Positions 21,231-33,699 of a stretch of 64,000 nt of DNA are shown one piece after another; the first letter of the stretch is position 1, and each line of letters starts with the position of its first letter. Both the position numbers and the translations under genes were made by a program. Under the pieces are notes generated by a model, which was not told the origin of the DNA, searched no databases, and saw nothing but the letters and a program-made list of their open reading frames with translations. Location of the stretch: NCBI GenBank assembly GCA_030848705.1, contig CM061235.1:134857228-134921227 (forward strand), in the 5' to 3' direction. Origin of the DNA: Heracleum sosnowskyi (Eukaryota > Streptophyta > Magnoliopsida > Apiales > Apiaceae).

Positions 21231-23602
21231 ATCTTCTGTATGAAGCACAAAGTGCCCCCACTTGTTTGATAAAATGTGTAAGTGAACTGAATCTTTATAA
21301 CGGTGATTTCTCTTTGTATTTCGGAGAATTATGTGCATGAACTCCATTCTCGTACTGCTTCTTAGCCGCCTATTTTGTAAGTCTCTACCACCGACTTTTG
21401 GCATCTCTCCTGAACAATTTCAGTTTGATGCTCTTTTTTCTGCAAATTGCAAACTAAAAATAAAAGGTGCATACATGGTTATAACAATTTCTAGATTTGG
21501 TTTATTCTCTAATTGTGTCACATTTATCTCTGTTCGCAGATTTTTACAAAGGGTATCTATTTAGATTATTAGTGTCATCGTCTGCCTAATTAGATCCCGG
21601 TGATTTGGTTGATACTTCTTTTTGATATACTGACATAGGAGTTAAAAGAGACATAATTTTTAATCAAATTATAACTTCTGGAATAAGTTTTAACAGTCCC
21701 GAGTACCTATGTTATAGTCTAAAATGGTTAATATGTGTTAATGAATATATAGGTTTACAATTTTATGTAGACCGGTGTAGAAATCATTAAACGTTGTCCA
21801 ACTTCCGAACAAAAGGGGCTCAGATTTCAATGTGCTTGGTGCCTGTCAAAATTAATTTATGTTTATTTGATCAGAGCAATCATGATCCTGAGCCAGAAAA
21901 ACCCTCCAACCTTTGATACAAAAGTTTAGCATCTTTTATTCTTCAATGGCCTTATTTTAGATAGTGCATTGTGATTCTCGATATATTCATGAAGACTGAG
22001 AAATTGCAGCTACCAATAGTATTTAAATCTAAAAACTACATGGATCCTTTATAAATTTATAAAATTATGAGGCATATTAAAAAAATAGATTGTATGACTA
22101 GATAATGTAGTATGCCAGACAAATGGAAGGTCAATTTGGATCACATGGTGCGAAGACGAGCAGCCTTGCAAATCACATATAACCAATTTTTAGTCATTCG
22201 GATGATGTGGTTTTTAGATCATATTTTCAACCCTGAAAAAATGCAGCCTTAATGTGCGGCTCCTTAGATCTACAAACCTTATTAGTGTTTTTTCATGTAT
22301 TTGGGTTGTATGACAAATGTGGTATTTGAAACGTGTAAGAATGTTATTAACAGAGAGCTACTATATTTAGACCTGTAGATATCATTTAACCTTCACTGGT
22401 TCTTTCCATGTTCACCTCATTTAGTCTTTCAAATTTGAATTTTTCTTTGATTGTAGTGACAAGCATGTTGGGGTATTGTTTACATTGCACCTACTGTATC
22501 CTATCAAGAATCAACTGGAGAACAATTTCGAAGTTGGCTCGGCTTAGACCCATATTAAAAAAAGTTGGAAAGCATTTTTTTTGCATTAGTTTAGGTTTGG
22601 CATCCCCTTAAGTGGTCGCCTGAGATCGGCCTTTAAATTATAGCTTAAGTTTACTAATTTTCTTTCCTGCATTGTAATTGTCTACTCACTTTGGTTCCAG
22701 AATGACAAACATAAACTTGAAAAGAGAGCTTCCAGCTGCAAGGAACATCATAAATATACCTGAAACAAGATTCTGTAAGTCATTTTTTGATAATATCTTC
22801 CTTATAACCATGGGACCAACTTGGAGTTGGCTTGATAAATCAACCAAATATTTTCTAATCAAATTCAAATCAGTCAGTTCCTATTGGATTGAGCCGAGTT
22901 CAATATTAACCTTCGGATTTCCCCTGCCCAGAAGTCTGAACTATATCTTGACAGGTAATTCTTGCAAGTGTTTACGTATTATGCTTTATGTATTATAATA
23001 TCGATTTCAGCTGTTCTTTAAAACCTCCCCTTTGTTGCCTCTTCACAGCTCTCAAACATGAATCCTCCCATTGCTGCATTTTCAGATCCAAACTTTGCTT
23101 TTCTGCCTAATGTATTTTTAAGGAAAAACCTCATGACAGAAAATTTTGACTCTACATATGCCTACTTTTCAGTTTTCAGAGGAAATATCTGAAAATGAGT
23201 AATGCTTTAGATGATTTTAGTTTCAATTAGTTTCATTATGCATTAACATAATCTTGAATCCAGATAATAAATTAGAGTGTTGTATCCGTCTGAAAACTAC
23301 CATGACCTGTGAGACTATGACCAGGGAATAAAAAACAAACTTTTACTAGATTAATCTAGCAATTTGAACATGCTCTCCTTTAATGAAATCAGATTTATGA
23401 AAATTTTAGAATGCTGCAAAGTTCCGATTTAAATATAATTCAGAAAAATCTGCTTTTGTGTTCTGTAGGCAATTTCTTATTAAATTTACTATAACCTAGC
23501 AATTTTTCAATTTATTGTTAATCTTTATAGGTGAGAGTATAAGGGTCTAATTGTGGAGGTGGTTTATAAAATGATGAAATAATTAATATATTGGTTTTGC
23601 AG

Positions 23603-25010
23603 GGAAAATTTCAGTGGCAACCTATGTAGACAAATGTGCTATCGAAGATTTCCAACGCAACACAACCATTATTGCATTTCGAAGGCCTGTATACAATTCA
23701 ACAACGGATGATAGCCACCTAATGTTTTTGAACCCCAGGCCCAGAGCAATAAAAAGGAGATCAAAGATGAAGGAAAATAAAGTGAGATCAAATAGCAACA
23801 TGACCTATCAAGAACAGGTGCTGAACTAAAACTTTTTGTTATAATTAGTAGTCGCTAATTAAGACAACTTGCAATTACTTCTAATAAAATTTGAATAAAG
23901 GGTAAATACAGGTATCCTTATGACCATTCTATTGCGAGAGGTCTCTGTTTTACCATTCTGGTGTGCGCGAGTCTCTATCTTTGTGATAAACCTGTGTGTG
24001 TCTGTGTTTGGTTAACAGAATTGATAGGCATGATCCACGGTCTGGAGCTGCAGTCATACATGCTGTTCTGTTTCACGGGAAAAGTTTCAGCAGCTCTACA
24101 ATATTAATATACATGAGCATACACTCTAAAGTCATATAATCTAGGGTATAGCTGCTAGGAATATGAAAAAAGATCTTAGGTATATCAAATATGAACATGT
24201 GATTTAATTATTTTCTTTTTGGTTATCACATGTTTTAGTGGTATGCTGGTAGTGTATTCTAATTAAAATAGGGGGAGCGGGGATTCAAATCAGTTACATT
24301 ATTACCAGAGACAAGGTCAAGGGAGTGTCTTTCTACCAGGCTATCTCTATAATTCTTATGATGTCTTAGAGCTGGTAGTTTCAAAATATTGAAATGCTGC
24401 AACCATAATTGTGTAACGAGTTGCTTAGTACCCAAACAATATGTCAGTATTAGCAAATAAGTCATATCCATATTTTGTATTTATGTTAACCTCTACGATT
24501 TTCTTTATCAGAAAACAAAACAAATTAGACTTGTCACTGAATCCTTGATTGTAATGGAACATCTTTAAAATGTTGGAGAGCTTCAATTGCATGTAAAAAC
24601 CTGAATCTAAAGATCGTCAAAACCTTAAGTTGAAACCTATTCGACATGCTGAGGTTTCTAAACCTTGTTCTGATCAAGTGAAAGATTTTGTTGATTACTT
24701 GAATCTAACGATAGAAGATGCTGCAGAAAAAGTCGGAATATGCTCCACTTTATTTAGGTCCGTTTTAAAGAAAGAAATTTTAGCTGGCCCTATCAAAAGG
24801 TCTTCGAGACTTCATGTGCTTACCTGAATTCAGTAAATATTTATTTATATCTTTATTTTTTTGCATGCTATAATTTTCTTTGGCAGTGACAATGTGACGC
24901 AATTTGCAGATAAAAAACCTTGAGGACAAGATAGAGAAAAGAGGCAAAGATCTGAATGCAGCTAATGCCTGAAAAAGGTTCTGAGGCCGATATAAAGCAG
25001 TTTAAGTGAG
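23603..25010 (+). pseudogene. decayed RWP-RK-like gene fragment captured by Helitron
   Basis: An exon-like piece 23603-23817 (ttttgcag| ... CAAGAACAG|gtgctg) encodes KISVATYVDKCAIEDFQRNT...MFLNPRPRAIKRRSK. A second piece at about 24603-24826 encodes SDQVKDFVDYLNLTIEDAAE, KVGICSTLFRSVLKKEIL and AGPIKRSSRL. This resembles the RWP-RK DNA-binding domain (small helix with L..AA..LG(I/V)C.T.LK....G..RWP.RK), with the RWP core changed to AGP. A third piece (24910-24975, cag|ATAAAAAACC) gives IKNLEDKIEKRGKDLNAANA, like the coiled coil that follows the domain in RKD proteins. Stops and the lost core show it is not functional. The assignment rests on pattern similarity only. Confidence 0.45.
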
Positions 25011-27644
25011 AGATAGAAATTTACAGTTGTGACATTTGGCGCTTTTGCCAAATGGTATGAAAGCAAAACATCTGATTGATGATTGGTTGTGTAGCATGTT
25101 GTACTGGTTGTAAGTTATTTCTGGACAATATTTAAATTTCAGTTTCTCGTAACTTATTAAATGTTAGAAAAGTATCCTTAGCTTCAATGAAATATTTGGC
25201 CAGTTTCAAGATATTTTGTGACCTGATGACATGATTTGCTAACTATTATTTCCTTCATTGGTTTTTGGTTTCTATTTCAATTTGCAACTACATGTCTCAA
25301 CTGTCTATGGTTAATAGCGCACATGCACATTAGGTGTTATTGTTCATTTGCCTTTACTACATGGCTTCAGTATTGACTAATTTTACTGTCTGAACTTCAG
25401 CAAGGATCAAGGTAAGTGCATCGTCAAATAGACTCACATAAACGCTATGACCATATTTGGGCCAACATGTGATGTACTCGAGCCTTGAAATAGCTGATGG
25501 AGTTGATGCAGCCATGTGGGTGGAAACTAATTCGTAGAGGAATCTAGCCTTGTAATGTTTATTCTTACAGTATGAAACCACAAGTACCTTTTTTGCTGTA
25601 AATAAAATACTGCTTCGAGCCATCTCTGCTGTAGGGAGGCATTTATGCTCTCACTTCCACCTTCAACTCTTTGGTTGATATGATCTTCCTAAATCACTTC
25701 TCCTATACAGTTTAAAATATCTCTTCTTTGCAACTTAGGTAGTTCTTTTATCATTTTTGTACTAGATTTTCTATTTTTTACTAATTGTAAAATTGGCGTT
25801 TAGGATTACAAATTCAGATCAATGTGTAAGCTTTAATCTCATTAAAATTGTCTCTCATTTTCTTTAGATGATAACTGGGTCAATTGCGATGATCAAACTC
25901 GAGAAGAGTGGCGAAAAAGGACCAAAGAAAGCTTTAATGGAATAACTTGCAGGCAGTCAACCTCCCTTTTGTCATTCTTTTCCCTACTACATCTTTCTGT
26001 TAGCACACTGGATGTATTATTATTATCGGTTTTTCCTTGGAGATTTAAATGTTATCTTTGTTAAATAATACAAACTTATTTCTTATTTCATTTTGTTTAA
26101 ACACTTTGGACATGTTTCTGAATGATATTAATGTGAAAATTTTACGCAAAATCCTTGTCTTGAAATGTGTAGGGAGTAGGGGAGATGTAGTGCTGATTCT
26201 GTGCCACTGAAGGGAAATGTAGCATTCTGGGATCTGAAAGAACTTTTCAGCAAGAAAGAACTTTTCAGCAAGAGAGAACTCAAAGCGAACGTAGCCATAT
26301 GATTTTGGAAAACGCCAATTGATGGCAGTTGGCAGCTGCAACTTTTAACAAGTCCTACTCATGGAGACCACTTACACCCATTCTCCTTCAAGATTTGTAT
26401 GGTCGTTACAACTTGTTCTTCAAGTTTATAAAATACAACAGGGGGTCTATATTATGGCAACATATGCCTTCGTAGGGGTAAATATGTTACTGTGTTTCTC
26501 TCCTACTGTGTTTCTCTCCTACTGAATTTTTGAAATCTATGCCAATGTCTACCTGTAAGTTTGTAACTCATCAATTATATCCTACCATCAACAGGCAGAA
26601 ATAGAAAAAACTGTTAGCATATAACTCATAATTTATTTACACCTAGAGCATGCCCGTGCCTTGCACGGGCTATAAAGCTAGTTTATATAAATAATTCAAA
26701 CCAACATTTTATTTATTCAAACATCAAAGTAAAAAAAAATAATATAAGAGATAAAAGACGTGAGTTATCTAATAAGTTTTTTGAAATAAACTCAAAAAGG
26801 CATGTAGCATACTGGTTAAGCCCATAGATATCTTGGAAGGAGGTTGGAGGTTCGAATCTCTGTAGTAACACATGTATTAAAATTTTTTGTATAATAATAT
26901 ACGAGTGGCATTTTTGTTATTTTTCAAAAAAAGGGTAAAACAGTAATTTCGCGGCCATTTAATTGGCAACTTTTACCCTTGTGTTGACATATTATATATA
27001 GTAACTAGCGTAAAAGCCCGGCACGGGCATGTTTATATACTGGCATAATTTCTCACATGAATATATATATATTAAAATAATTTTATAATTAAAATTGTGG
27101 TAAAAGATAATATTTTGAATTCATCTTTTATTGGTATATTAAATTTTTTTAGTATTTTTTGAATTCATAAAAATTGGATACATTTTTATAAAATAAAGAT
27201 CAAATAATTATTTTTAATTGCCAAAATATTATTTAGTTTTAAATGACGTGAAATGAATTTTTATGCAGACTCAGTTATATTTTAATGTACAATTTATGTT
27301 TTAGAAATTGTCGTTTAATAATCTTGACTAATCATTAGATGATATCTAATTGATTCAATTATGTTAAAATCGAGTTAAAAATTGAATTTGATAATAACTG
27401 ATGAAGAGGTCATAAAATTAGGTCTAATCATCCCAAAATTTGTCTGATTTGTAAATATTAGTAAATTTATAAGAAAAAATAAAAGGCTAAAACTTGATAA
27501 AAATAAATAAATTAATCCCCACTAATTATTCCAATAATCTCCAATTATTCGATTAATGTGCCTATATCGATTACTCCATTATCGGTGTTCATGGTTTACC
27601 AACCTTACCCAAACGATTTAGGTTACAATTTTTGTTTAATAATA

Positions 27645-27901
27645 CTCCATCCATCTCATATTATGTGTCATGTTTGACTTTTTTATGGTCAAATTTACTC
27701 AAATTTGACTGGAAATTAGAAACTATTCGTTTATAATTTTGGATATTTGAGAAATACATTATAAAGTATATTAAAAATAAATTCTAATGATATAATTTTT
27801 ATAATTTTTTTAATTATATAATATGTGTAATTTTAAGTCAAACTTTAGTTAATTTGACCACTAAAAAATCAAACAAGACACATAATATGAGATGGAGGGA
27901 G
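27645..27901. mobile_element. Stowaway-like MITE with TA target site
   Basis: Left end CTCCATCCATCTCATATTAT and right end (reverse complement) CTCCCTCCATCTCATATTAT form inverted repeats of about 50 bp. The element is flanked by TA on both sides (27643-27644 and 27902-27903). Length 257 bp. No coding capacity. The CTCCCTCC terminus is typical of plant Stowaway (Tc1/mariner) elements. Confidence 0.85.
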
Positions 27902-28922
27902 TATATATTATACAACTACATATTATATGATATATTATACTTTCATTTATAGATGTGCTTAAATTTTGTGTATACACACTATTTACAACATAATTTACTT
28001 TACTAAAATTATAATGTTAATCGAAATAAAATATTAGTACTAAAATCATTACTTATAGGTATTTTAGTTTTACTTAGATTTTCGGAAGATATTATATAAT
28101 ATTTCAATATATATATGTGTATATATATATAATAAAATTATTAAAACCATTCAAACCAATTCATGACCCAAATCGATATATGATAGTTAGGGTTGGGTCA
28201 CGAATTAATATTTTGCGAGGCGAGTTTAAATTTTTTCAAACCGATTTAACTGGGTCGGGTTGCAAAAATTCTTTTAACTCCGCAAACCCGGCCCATAATT
28301 ACCCCTAACTCCGATTCGCTTCTTTACAATACTAATTTAAAATATATTCTAAATTATAAGTAACACATAATATGTTACTTATATTAGATCAACTTTAATA
28401 TTATATTATTGTATCAATACCTAAATTATTTATATAAAGTATAATAACAGACATATTATTAATATGAAAATATAAATAATATAAAAAGTAACAATCTAAT
28501 TAATATTTAATAAAAAAATACAAGTGAAATAAAAATTTATTAACATAATTAAATACATCATCATATATAAAATTACGATGAAAATGTAAAATTACAAAAA
28601 AGTGAATAAACCTGTTTTATAAATAATATAAAACAACATGTTATTTACTAAAAAAATAAAATAATAAAGAAAAATATGATGAGAGAATGTAGTTTGTCTA
28701 ATAATATTTTTATAATAAACTCAATGTTACATACTTGACTATGAGATGAAATTTATACGAGGAGATTAAGAATACGATCATCAATATTTACACAAACTCA
28801 ATCTACTTTATCTTAAATAATAAACATGTGACATTTTTGTAATTCGTAAAAATATAAGATTAAAATTATAAATTGACTGCCAATTTTTGACATTTTTTCC
28901 CTTCGTTGATTTTTAATATATA

Positions 28923-29175
28923 TTCCCTCCGTCCCAACAGGAAGTTAACATTTGGAAGAGGATGTTCGGCACGCATTTTAAGGCTCCTTTAAAGTATTAG
29001 TTTCATTAATTGTTGTAAAAAAATTTTCCTTCTGAATAAAAATTAAATGTTTTAATTTTAATTCAAAAAAGAAAAAAAATTAAAAATAAATAATAGAACT
29101 ATATTTTATAGAAGCCTTAAAATGCGTGTCGAGCCCTCCATTACAAATGTTAACAAATGGATGGGACGGAGGGAG
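28923..29175. mobile_element. Stowaway-like MITE, TTAAGG family
   Basis: Ends TTCCCTCCGTCCCA and, reversed, CTCCCTCCGTCCCATCC, flanked by TA (28921-28922 and 29176-29177). Subterminal words CGGCACGCATTTTAAGG and CCTTAAAATGCGTGTCGAG are inverted. The same family occurs at 47126-47375. Confidence 0.85.
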
Positions 29176-29670
29176 TATACAAAGTAGATAATATATAATT
29201 ATACACGAAGGTATTGAAACTAAAAAATCAAGTTATATAAAATAATAAAATTGTAAATTGACTGCCAATTTTTGACTTTTTTTCCCTTCGTTGTTTTTAA
29301 TATATATACAAAGTAGATGATATATAATTATACATGAAGGTATTGAAACTAAAAAGATCAAGTTACATAAATAATATAAACCAACATTTTACTTAAATGA
29401 AAAAATAAGACAAAAGGAAAAGATGTGGTTTATCTAATATGATTTTTAAATCAAACTCAAAAGTGAATGTAGTGTAATGGTTATGACACCAGCTTTCTAA
29501 GAAGAGGTCAGTAGTTCGATTCTTAAGAGCAACCGCCAAATTCATTTACTTTTACATAAATAATAAAAGGATGGCAAGTTTGTAATTTTTCAACAAATAA
29601 GGGCAAAATTGTCATTTCACAACCATTTAATTGGCTCAAATTGCCCCTAGACGCAATTTAATATATATAA

Positions 29671-32600
29671 CTAGCGTAACAGCCCGTGCAAGGCACGAGC
29701 CTAGATGTCAATAATTTTTATTGTGAAAAAGTTGGTCGTGATCGATTTATTAGCTTAAGGATTGTGTAGTCTTAAGTTTGAAAGCATAAAATGAGAAGTA
29801 TGGTTCATGCATAGTGAGGAGTAAATAATTTTGTTGGCGAATAGTGTAATTAATTTGAATCACAAACGTAACTATGCCAAGGATCTAAGACTTGTTTAAA
29901 GTGACTATTATTGATTTTGAGACCAGATTGAAATAGTGTAGAATTAGAAGCACGAGTGTACTATTGTTCTTCTTGCGATTATAAGCAGGTTTACCTGAGT
30001 TTTGTGTGTCAGAGAAAGGATAGTTTGTAGATTGGTAATTTGCGTTAGAGAGCGGTTGTTATCTGTTTTTCGGGAATCGATTGTTTTTTTTTTTTGTAAT
30101 CTAGATTATGAATAGGTTATATGCATGCAATATTGTTGTAATATAATCGAACATGCATAAATGAGATAGAGGATTTTAAAACGAAGCTGAAGGCCGACGC
30201 ATCTTTGCACACTCTCACATCACTCAAGTTTGTGATAAACACTTTGGGAGATGAACACCTATTACAGTTTGGAGTATCCATGTCACCTTTTTGTTTTTAG
30301 TTTTTTACTTGGGAACTGATTCTGCACTCCTCTCATGTGTTCGTCTTTATATTAAATTATATTAACACACTTAGTAAATGCATTAATAATGTGTTTGGAA
30401 TATCGTTTTATAGTTACAAATTTTAATCCAATTTATTACTATATATTAAATCTCAACACAAGGGCAAAAATTTCTAATTAAATGACCGTCACAAAAATGT
30501 CACTCATATATTATTATGCAAAAATATATTAATAGCTGTTATACAAAGAAACAAACCTTCAACCTCCTTCTAAGATATTCATGAGTTTAACCACTATTCT
30601 ACATGCCTGTTTGAGTTTATTTCAAAAAAATTATTAGATAATCCACGTCTTTCCATTATTATTTTATATTATTTTTACTTTGATTTTTAAACAAATAAAA
30701 TATTGGTTTGTATTATTTATATAAATCAGTTTTTCCTTTCATCTTTTCGTAATTTTGGTCAAAAAGTGTATTTTCCGGACACCCCAACCGGTATCACGCC
30801 AGACCCTAGAGTGCAGGATGAATTCCCCACGCTCCCATGAATCGAACCTTGAATGCTTTGGTCAATAACCAGTGCTTTCACCAACTCATCTACAGGTCCG
30901 GAGGCTTCTTTTTGTAATTTTATATACCTATATATTCAATCACTGAATTTTATTACAATTGTATGTTTTCGATTAAATATATATTAATTATGTTGTTTAA
31001 AATTCATACTTTTATATTATATATCTTTATTATACTTTATTTGAATTAAATTAATTATTCATACATAAAATATACTATTGAAATTCGACCGAATATAAGA
31101 AATATTGTAAATGTTGTAGAGGATGTCGTCAAGGACCCACAAACCCTATTTAGAATTTCATTTTATTAAAATGATTATATGACATTACGAATCAATTTAA
31201 TGTATTCTATAAAGTTCTATTATTATTATGAAAGATTATACTTTTTTTTAACATCGTACAATAACTTTTGGAATACAATTTGAAATTTTATTTTCAAAAC
31301 TTGTAATTTTCAATTTTCCCAAACTTTATCGTCTACTAACAGTCTGACCGATCATTATGTAATTATATACTATGTAATATCCTATATTTTAAAAACTCAC
31401 CCCGATTTTTGACACGAATGTCACTGGGGTTGAAGGAGAGGGGGTTAGAAAGGTGAAAAAAATATAGATAAGTTAATAAAGAATGACATGTTACTTTAGA
31501 AAATGTTAACAAATGAACAATACATTCTGGAAAAAAAATTGTTAAGAAATGGATGCGACGAACAGAGTAGGTAGACAAATTTTTTGTATAATTTGAATGT
31601 TAATGTTCTTAATTTAAAAATTATAGAAATAACTAATAATGAGAGATATAATGTGTATAATACTTCTTATATTAGATCGAATTTTAAAAGTATATTTTAT
31701 GCATAACTAATTAATTTAATTCAAATAAAGTATAATATAAATATGTAATATAAATTAGGAATTATAATTAACATAATTAATCAATATTATTATATAATAG
31801 ACGAAACATTAAAAGTTTGGTTGGTCGGTATGATACGTTGTGATTTTACTTAATTGCCCTTAATTAGTTTTACTTTTGGTTGGTCAGTATGGTACGTTGT
31901 GATTTTACTTAATTGTCCTTAATTAGTTTTTACTTAATTAACCTTACTTATTTATAGAAATATATTATTAAATAATAATATTACCTATTTATAACCAATT
32001 ACCTTTTTCACCTAAAATATATATTTTTTTTCTATTTTTTCTAACAAATTCCCCTACTTTTTCAAATATATCACGGGCAATTACCTTTTTTAACTAAAAC
32101 ATGTTAGTTTTTGTATTTTTCCTTACTAAAATCTCTCTTTTTCCAAAAATATCAGGGACAAACATTTAGTTATTTATTTTTAAATCTATTTTAATATTAT
32201 AATTATTTTTAAAATTTACCTATTTTCCAAGTGCAATTACTAAAAAATATTAAAATATAAATAATCAAATACCTATTTATAACCAATTACTTTTTCAGCT
32301 AAAACACATTACATATTTTTTTCGAACAAATCCCTCCTTTTCTAAATATATCACGGGAAATTGCCTTTTACAATTTACTTTTTCTATGTTTCTCACTAAA
32401 ATTCATTTTTTTTCCAAAAATATCACAGAAAACCTTTTACTTATTTATTTTAAAACGTATTTAAATAATTTTAATTATTAAATTTTAAAACCTCATTTTC
32501 CAAAAATATCACGGGCATTAACCTTTTTAAACTAAATATATGTTACATTTTTTATTTTTTCTTACTAAAACCCCTCATTTCCAAAAATATAACGGGCAAA

Positions 32601-33553
32601 CCCATACTTATTTATTTTAAAATCAGTTTTAATGTTTTTAATTAATTAAAAGTGTTTAGTTATTTTAAAATTCCTACTTATTTTTTGCACAGTTACAATT
32701 AATAAAATATTAAAATAATAATAATAAAATAACAAATAACAATCCGTGCATCGCACGGGTTTTAAGCTAGTATATATTAAATTGAAAACATACAACTGTA
32801 TTAATATATAGTGATTGAATATATAGATATATAAAATTACGAAAAGGGAAAAAGAAAAACAAATTTTTATAAATAATTCAAACCAATATTTTATTTATTC
32901 AAACATCAAAGAAAAAATAATAATATAAGAGATAAAAGACGTGGGTTATCTAATAAGTTTTTTGAAATAAACTCATAAAGGCATGTAGCATAGTGGTTAA
33001 GGTCATTGATATCTTGGAAGGAGGTTGGAGGTTCCATTCTTTGTAGTAACACATCTATTAAAATATTTTTGTATAATAATATACGAGTGACATTTTTGTT
33101 ATTTTTCAAAAAAAAAGTAAAAATAATCAACATAATTAATATATATTAAATTAAAAAGATACAACTGTATTAATATATAGTGATTGAATATATAGATATA
33201 TAAAATTACGAAAAGGAAAAAAAAACAAATTTATATAAATAATTCAAATCAATATTTTATTTATAAAAACATCAAAGTAAAAAAATAATATAAGAGATAA
33301 AAGACGTGGGTTATCTAATAAGTTTTTTGAAATAAACTCAAAAAGGCATGTAGCATAGTGGTTAAACCCATGGATATCTTGGAAGGAGGTTGGAGGTTCG
33401 ATTCTTTGTAGTAACACATCTATTAAAACTTTTTTGTATAATAATATACGAGTGACATTTTTGTTATTTTTCAAAAAAAAACGGGTAAAACAGTAATTTC
33501 GCGGCCATTTAATTGGCAACTTTTGCCCTTGTGTTGGCATATAATATATAGTA

Positions 33554-33557
<4 letters not shown>
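29671..33557 (-). mobile_element. Helitron-like unit 4 of the array (split by a nested Helitron)
   Basis: 3' end (minus strand): CTAG at 29671-29674 with hairpin GCCCGTGC-AAG-GCACGAGC. 5' end at about 33557: read on the minus strand TCTATTACTATATATTATAT, then GCCAACACAAGGGC. It contains block A (29701-30430, its 89-codon frame broken by loss of ATG and a stop), a type 2 tRNA-like segment (30798-30903), inverted arms, a nested Helitron at 31781-32770, and a tandem pair of tRNA-like repeats (32800-33118, 33190-33500). This unit best shows the canonical 5' terminus. Confidence 0.7.
31781..32770 (+). mobile_element. 990-bp nested Helitron with canonical borders
   Basis: It starts TCAATATTATTATATAATAG at 31781 after ...CATAATTAA and ends with hairpin CCGTGCATCGCACGG, then GTTTTAAG and CTAG (32767-32770), followed by TATATATTAAATTG. 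The paralogous sites at about 17273 and 20333 read CATAATTAATATATATTAAA without interruption, so they are empty sites proving a precise A|T insertion. Inside, a 65-bp tandem duplication (GGTTGGTCGGTATGATACGT-like, 31820-31930) and several spaced copies of AAATATCACGGGCAA (32060-32600) are seen. No coding region. Confidence 0.93.
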
Positions 33558-33587
<30 letters not shown>

Positions 33588-33675
33588 GATAATGTTTTTT
33601 TTTGAAAGAAATAAATGATAAAGTAATAGATAGATGATAATGTTTTTTTTTGAAAGAAATAAATGATAATGTTAT
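33554..33675 (+). repeat. (ATAG)n microsatellite and 48-bp tandem duplication
   Basis: About eight ATAG units (33554-33587) are followed by two copies of a 48-bp unit starting TAGATGATAATGTTTTTTTT (33583 and 33631). The array begins exactly at the TCTATC-type 5' terminus of the Helitron unit to the left. Confidence 0.85.
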
Positions 33676-33699
33676 AGCAAAAATTCGGTATTGATTTTT

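Larger units (their letters stand above)
20983..26681 (+). mobile_element. 5.7-kb nested Helitron with captured gene fragments
   Basis: The 5' end TCTATTATATATCTAATACT starts at 20983 after an A. The 3' end has hairpin GCCCGTGCCTTGCACGGGC (26652-26670), then TATAAAG and CTAG (26678-26681), followed by T. Removing it rejoins AACAAA with TTTATATAAATAATTCAAAC, which is the uninterrupted sequence of the paralogous repeats at about 17597 and 17895. The insertion is therefore A|T, without target duplication, exactly as known for Helitrons. The interior is less AT-rich than the surroundings and contains exon-like pieces with splice signals, including an RWP-RK-like fragment. No RepHel gene is present, so it depends on a helper. 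Confidence 0.88.
18223..27004 (-). mobile_element. Helitron-like unit 2 of the array (split by a nested Helitron)
   Basis: 3' end (minus strand): hairpin GCCCGTGC-AAG-GCACGGGC and CTAG at 18223-18226. 5' end at about 27004, next to the CTAG of unit 3. A separate Helitron at 20983-26681 interrupts it; without that insert the unit is about 3.1 kb. It contains block A (18241-19000), a type 2 tRNA-like segment (19370-19475), inverted arms (about 18995-19690 against 20230-20980 plus 26682-27004) and tandem tRNA-like repeats. No transposase frame is visible. Confidence 0.7.
27005..29670 (-). mobile_element. Helitron-like unit 3 of the array
   Basis: 3' end (minus strand): CTAG at 27005-27008 with a shortened hairpin GCCCGGCACGGGC. 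5' end at about 29670 (AATTTAATATATATAA next to the CTAG of unit 4). Near the 5' end is a tRNA-like segment (29464-29530, GTAGTGTAATGGTTATGA ... AGTTCGATTC). Two Stowaway-type MITEs are nested inside. Degenerate 5'-end-like copies (CGAAGGG near TTGGCAGTCAATTT, minus strand) at about 28876-28915 and 29259-29300 suggest repeated internal ends. It has no coding capacity. Confidence 0.6.

Noticed and set aside
25866..25950. CW-type zinc finger captured in the Helitron (NWVNCDDQTREEWRKR)
   Set aside because: Only a short W-V-x-C-D and W-R similarity; the required second and later cysteines are missing.
26045..26341. 98-codon minus-strand frame in the nested Helitron
   Set aside because: Includes a local duplication (AAAGAACTTTTCAGCAAG) and no recognisable domain; not supported as a captured gene.
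28117..28308. 63-codon plus-strand frame
   Set aside because: Inside a Helitron unit, rich in simple GGGT-like words, no known domain.
13810..33557. CRISPR array
   Set aside because: Repeats are long, diverged and of transposon origin, the genome is eukaryotic, and there is no regular short repeat-spacer pattern.
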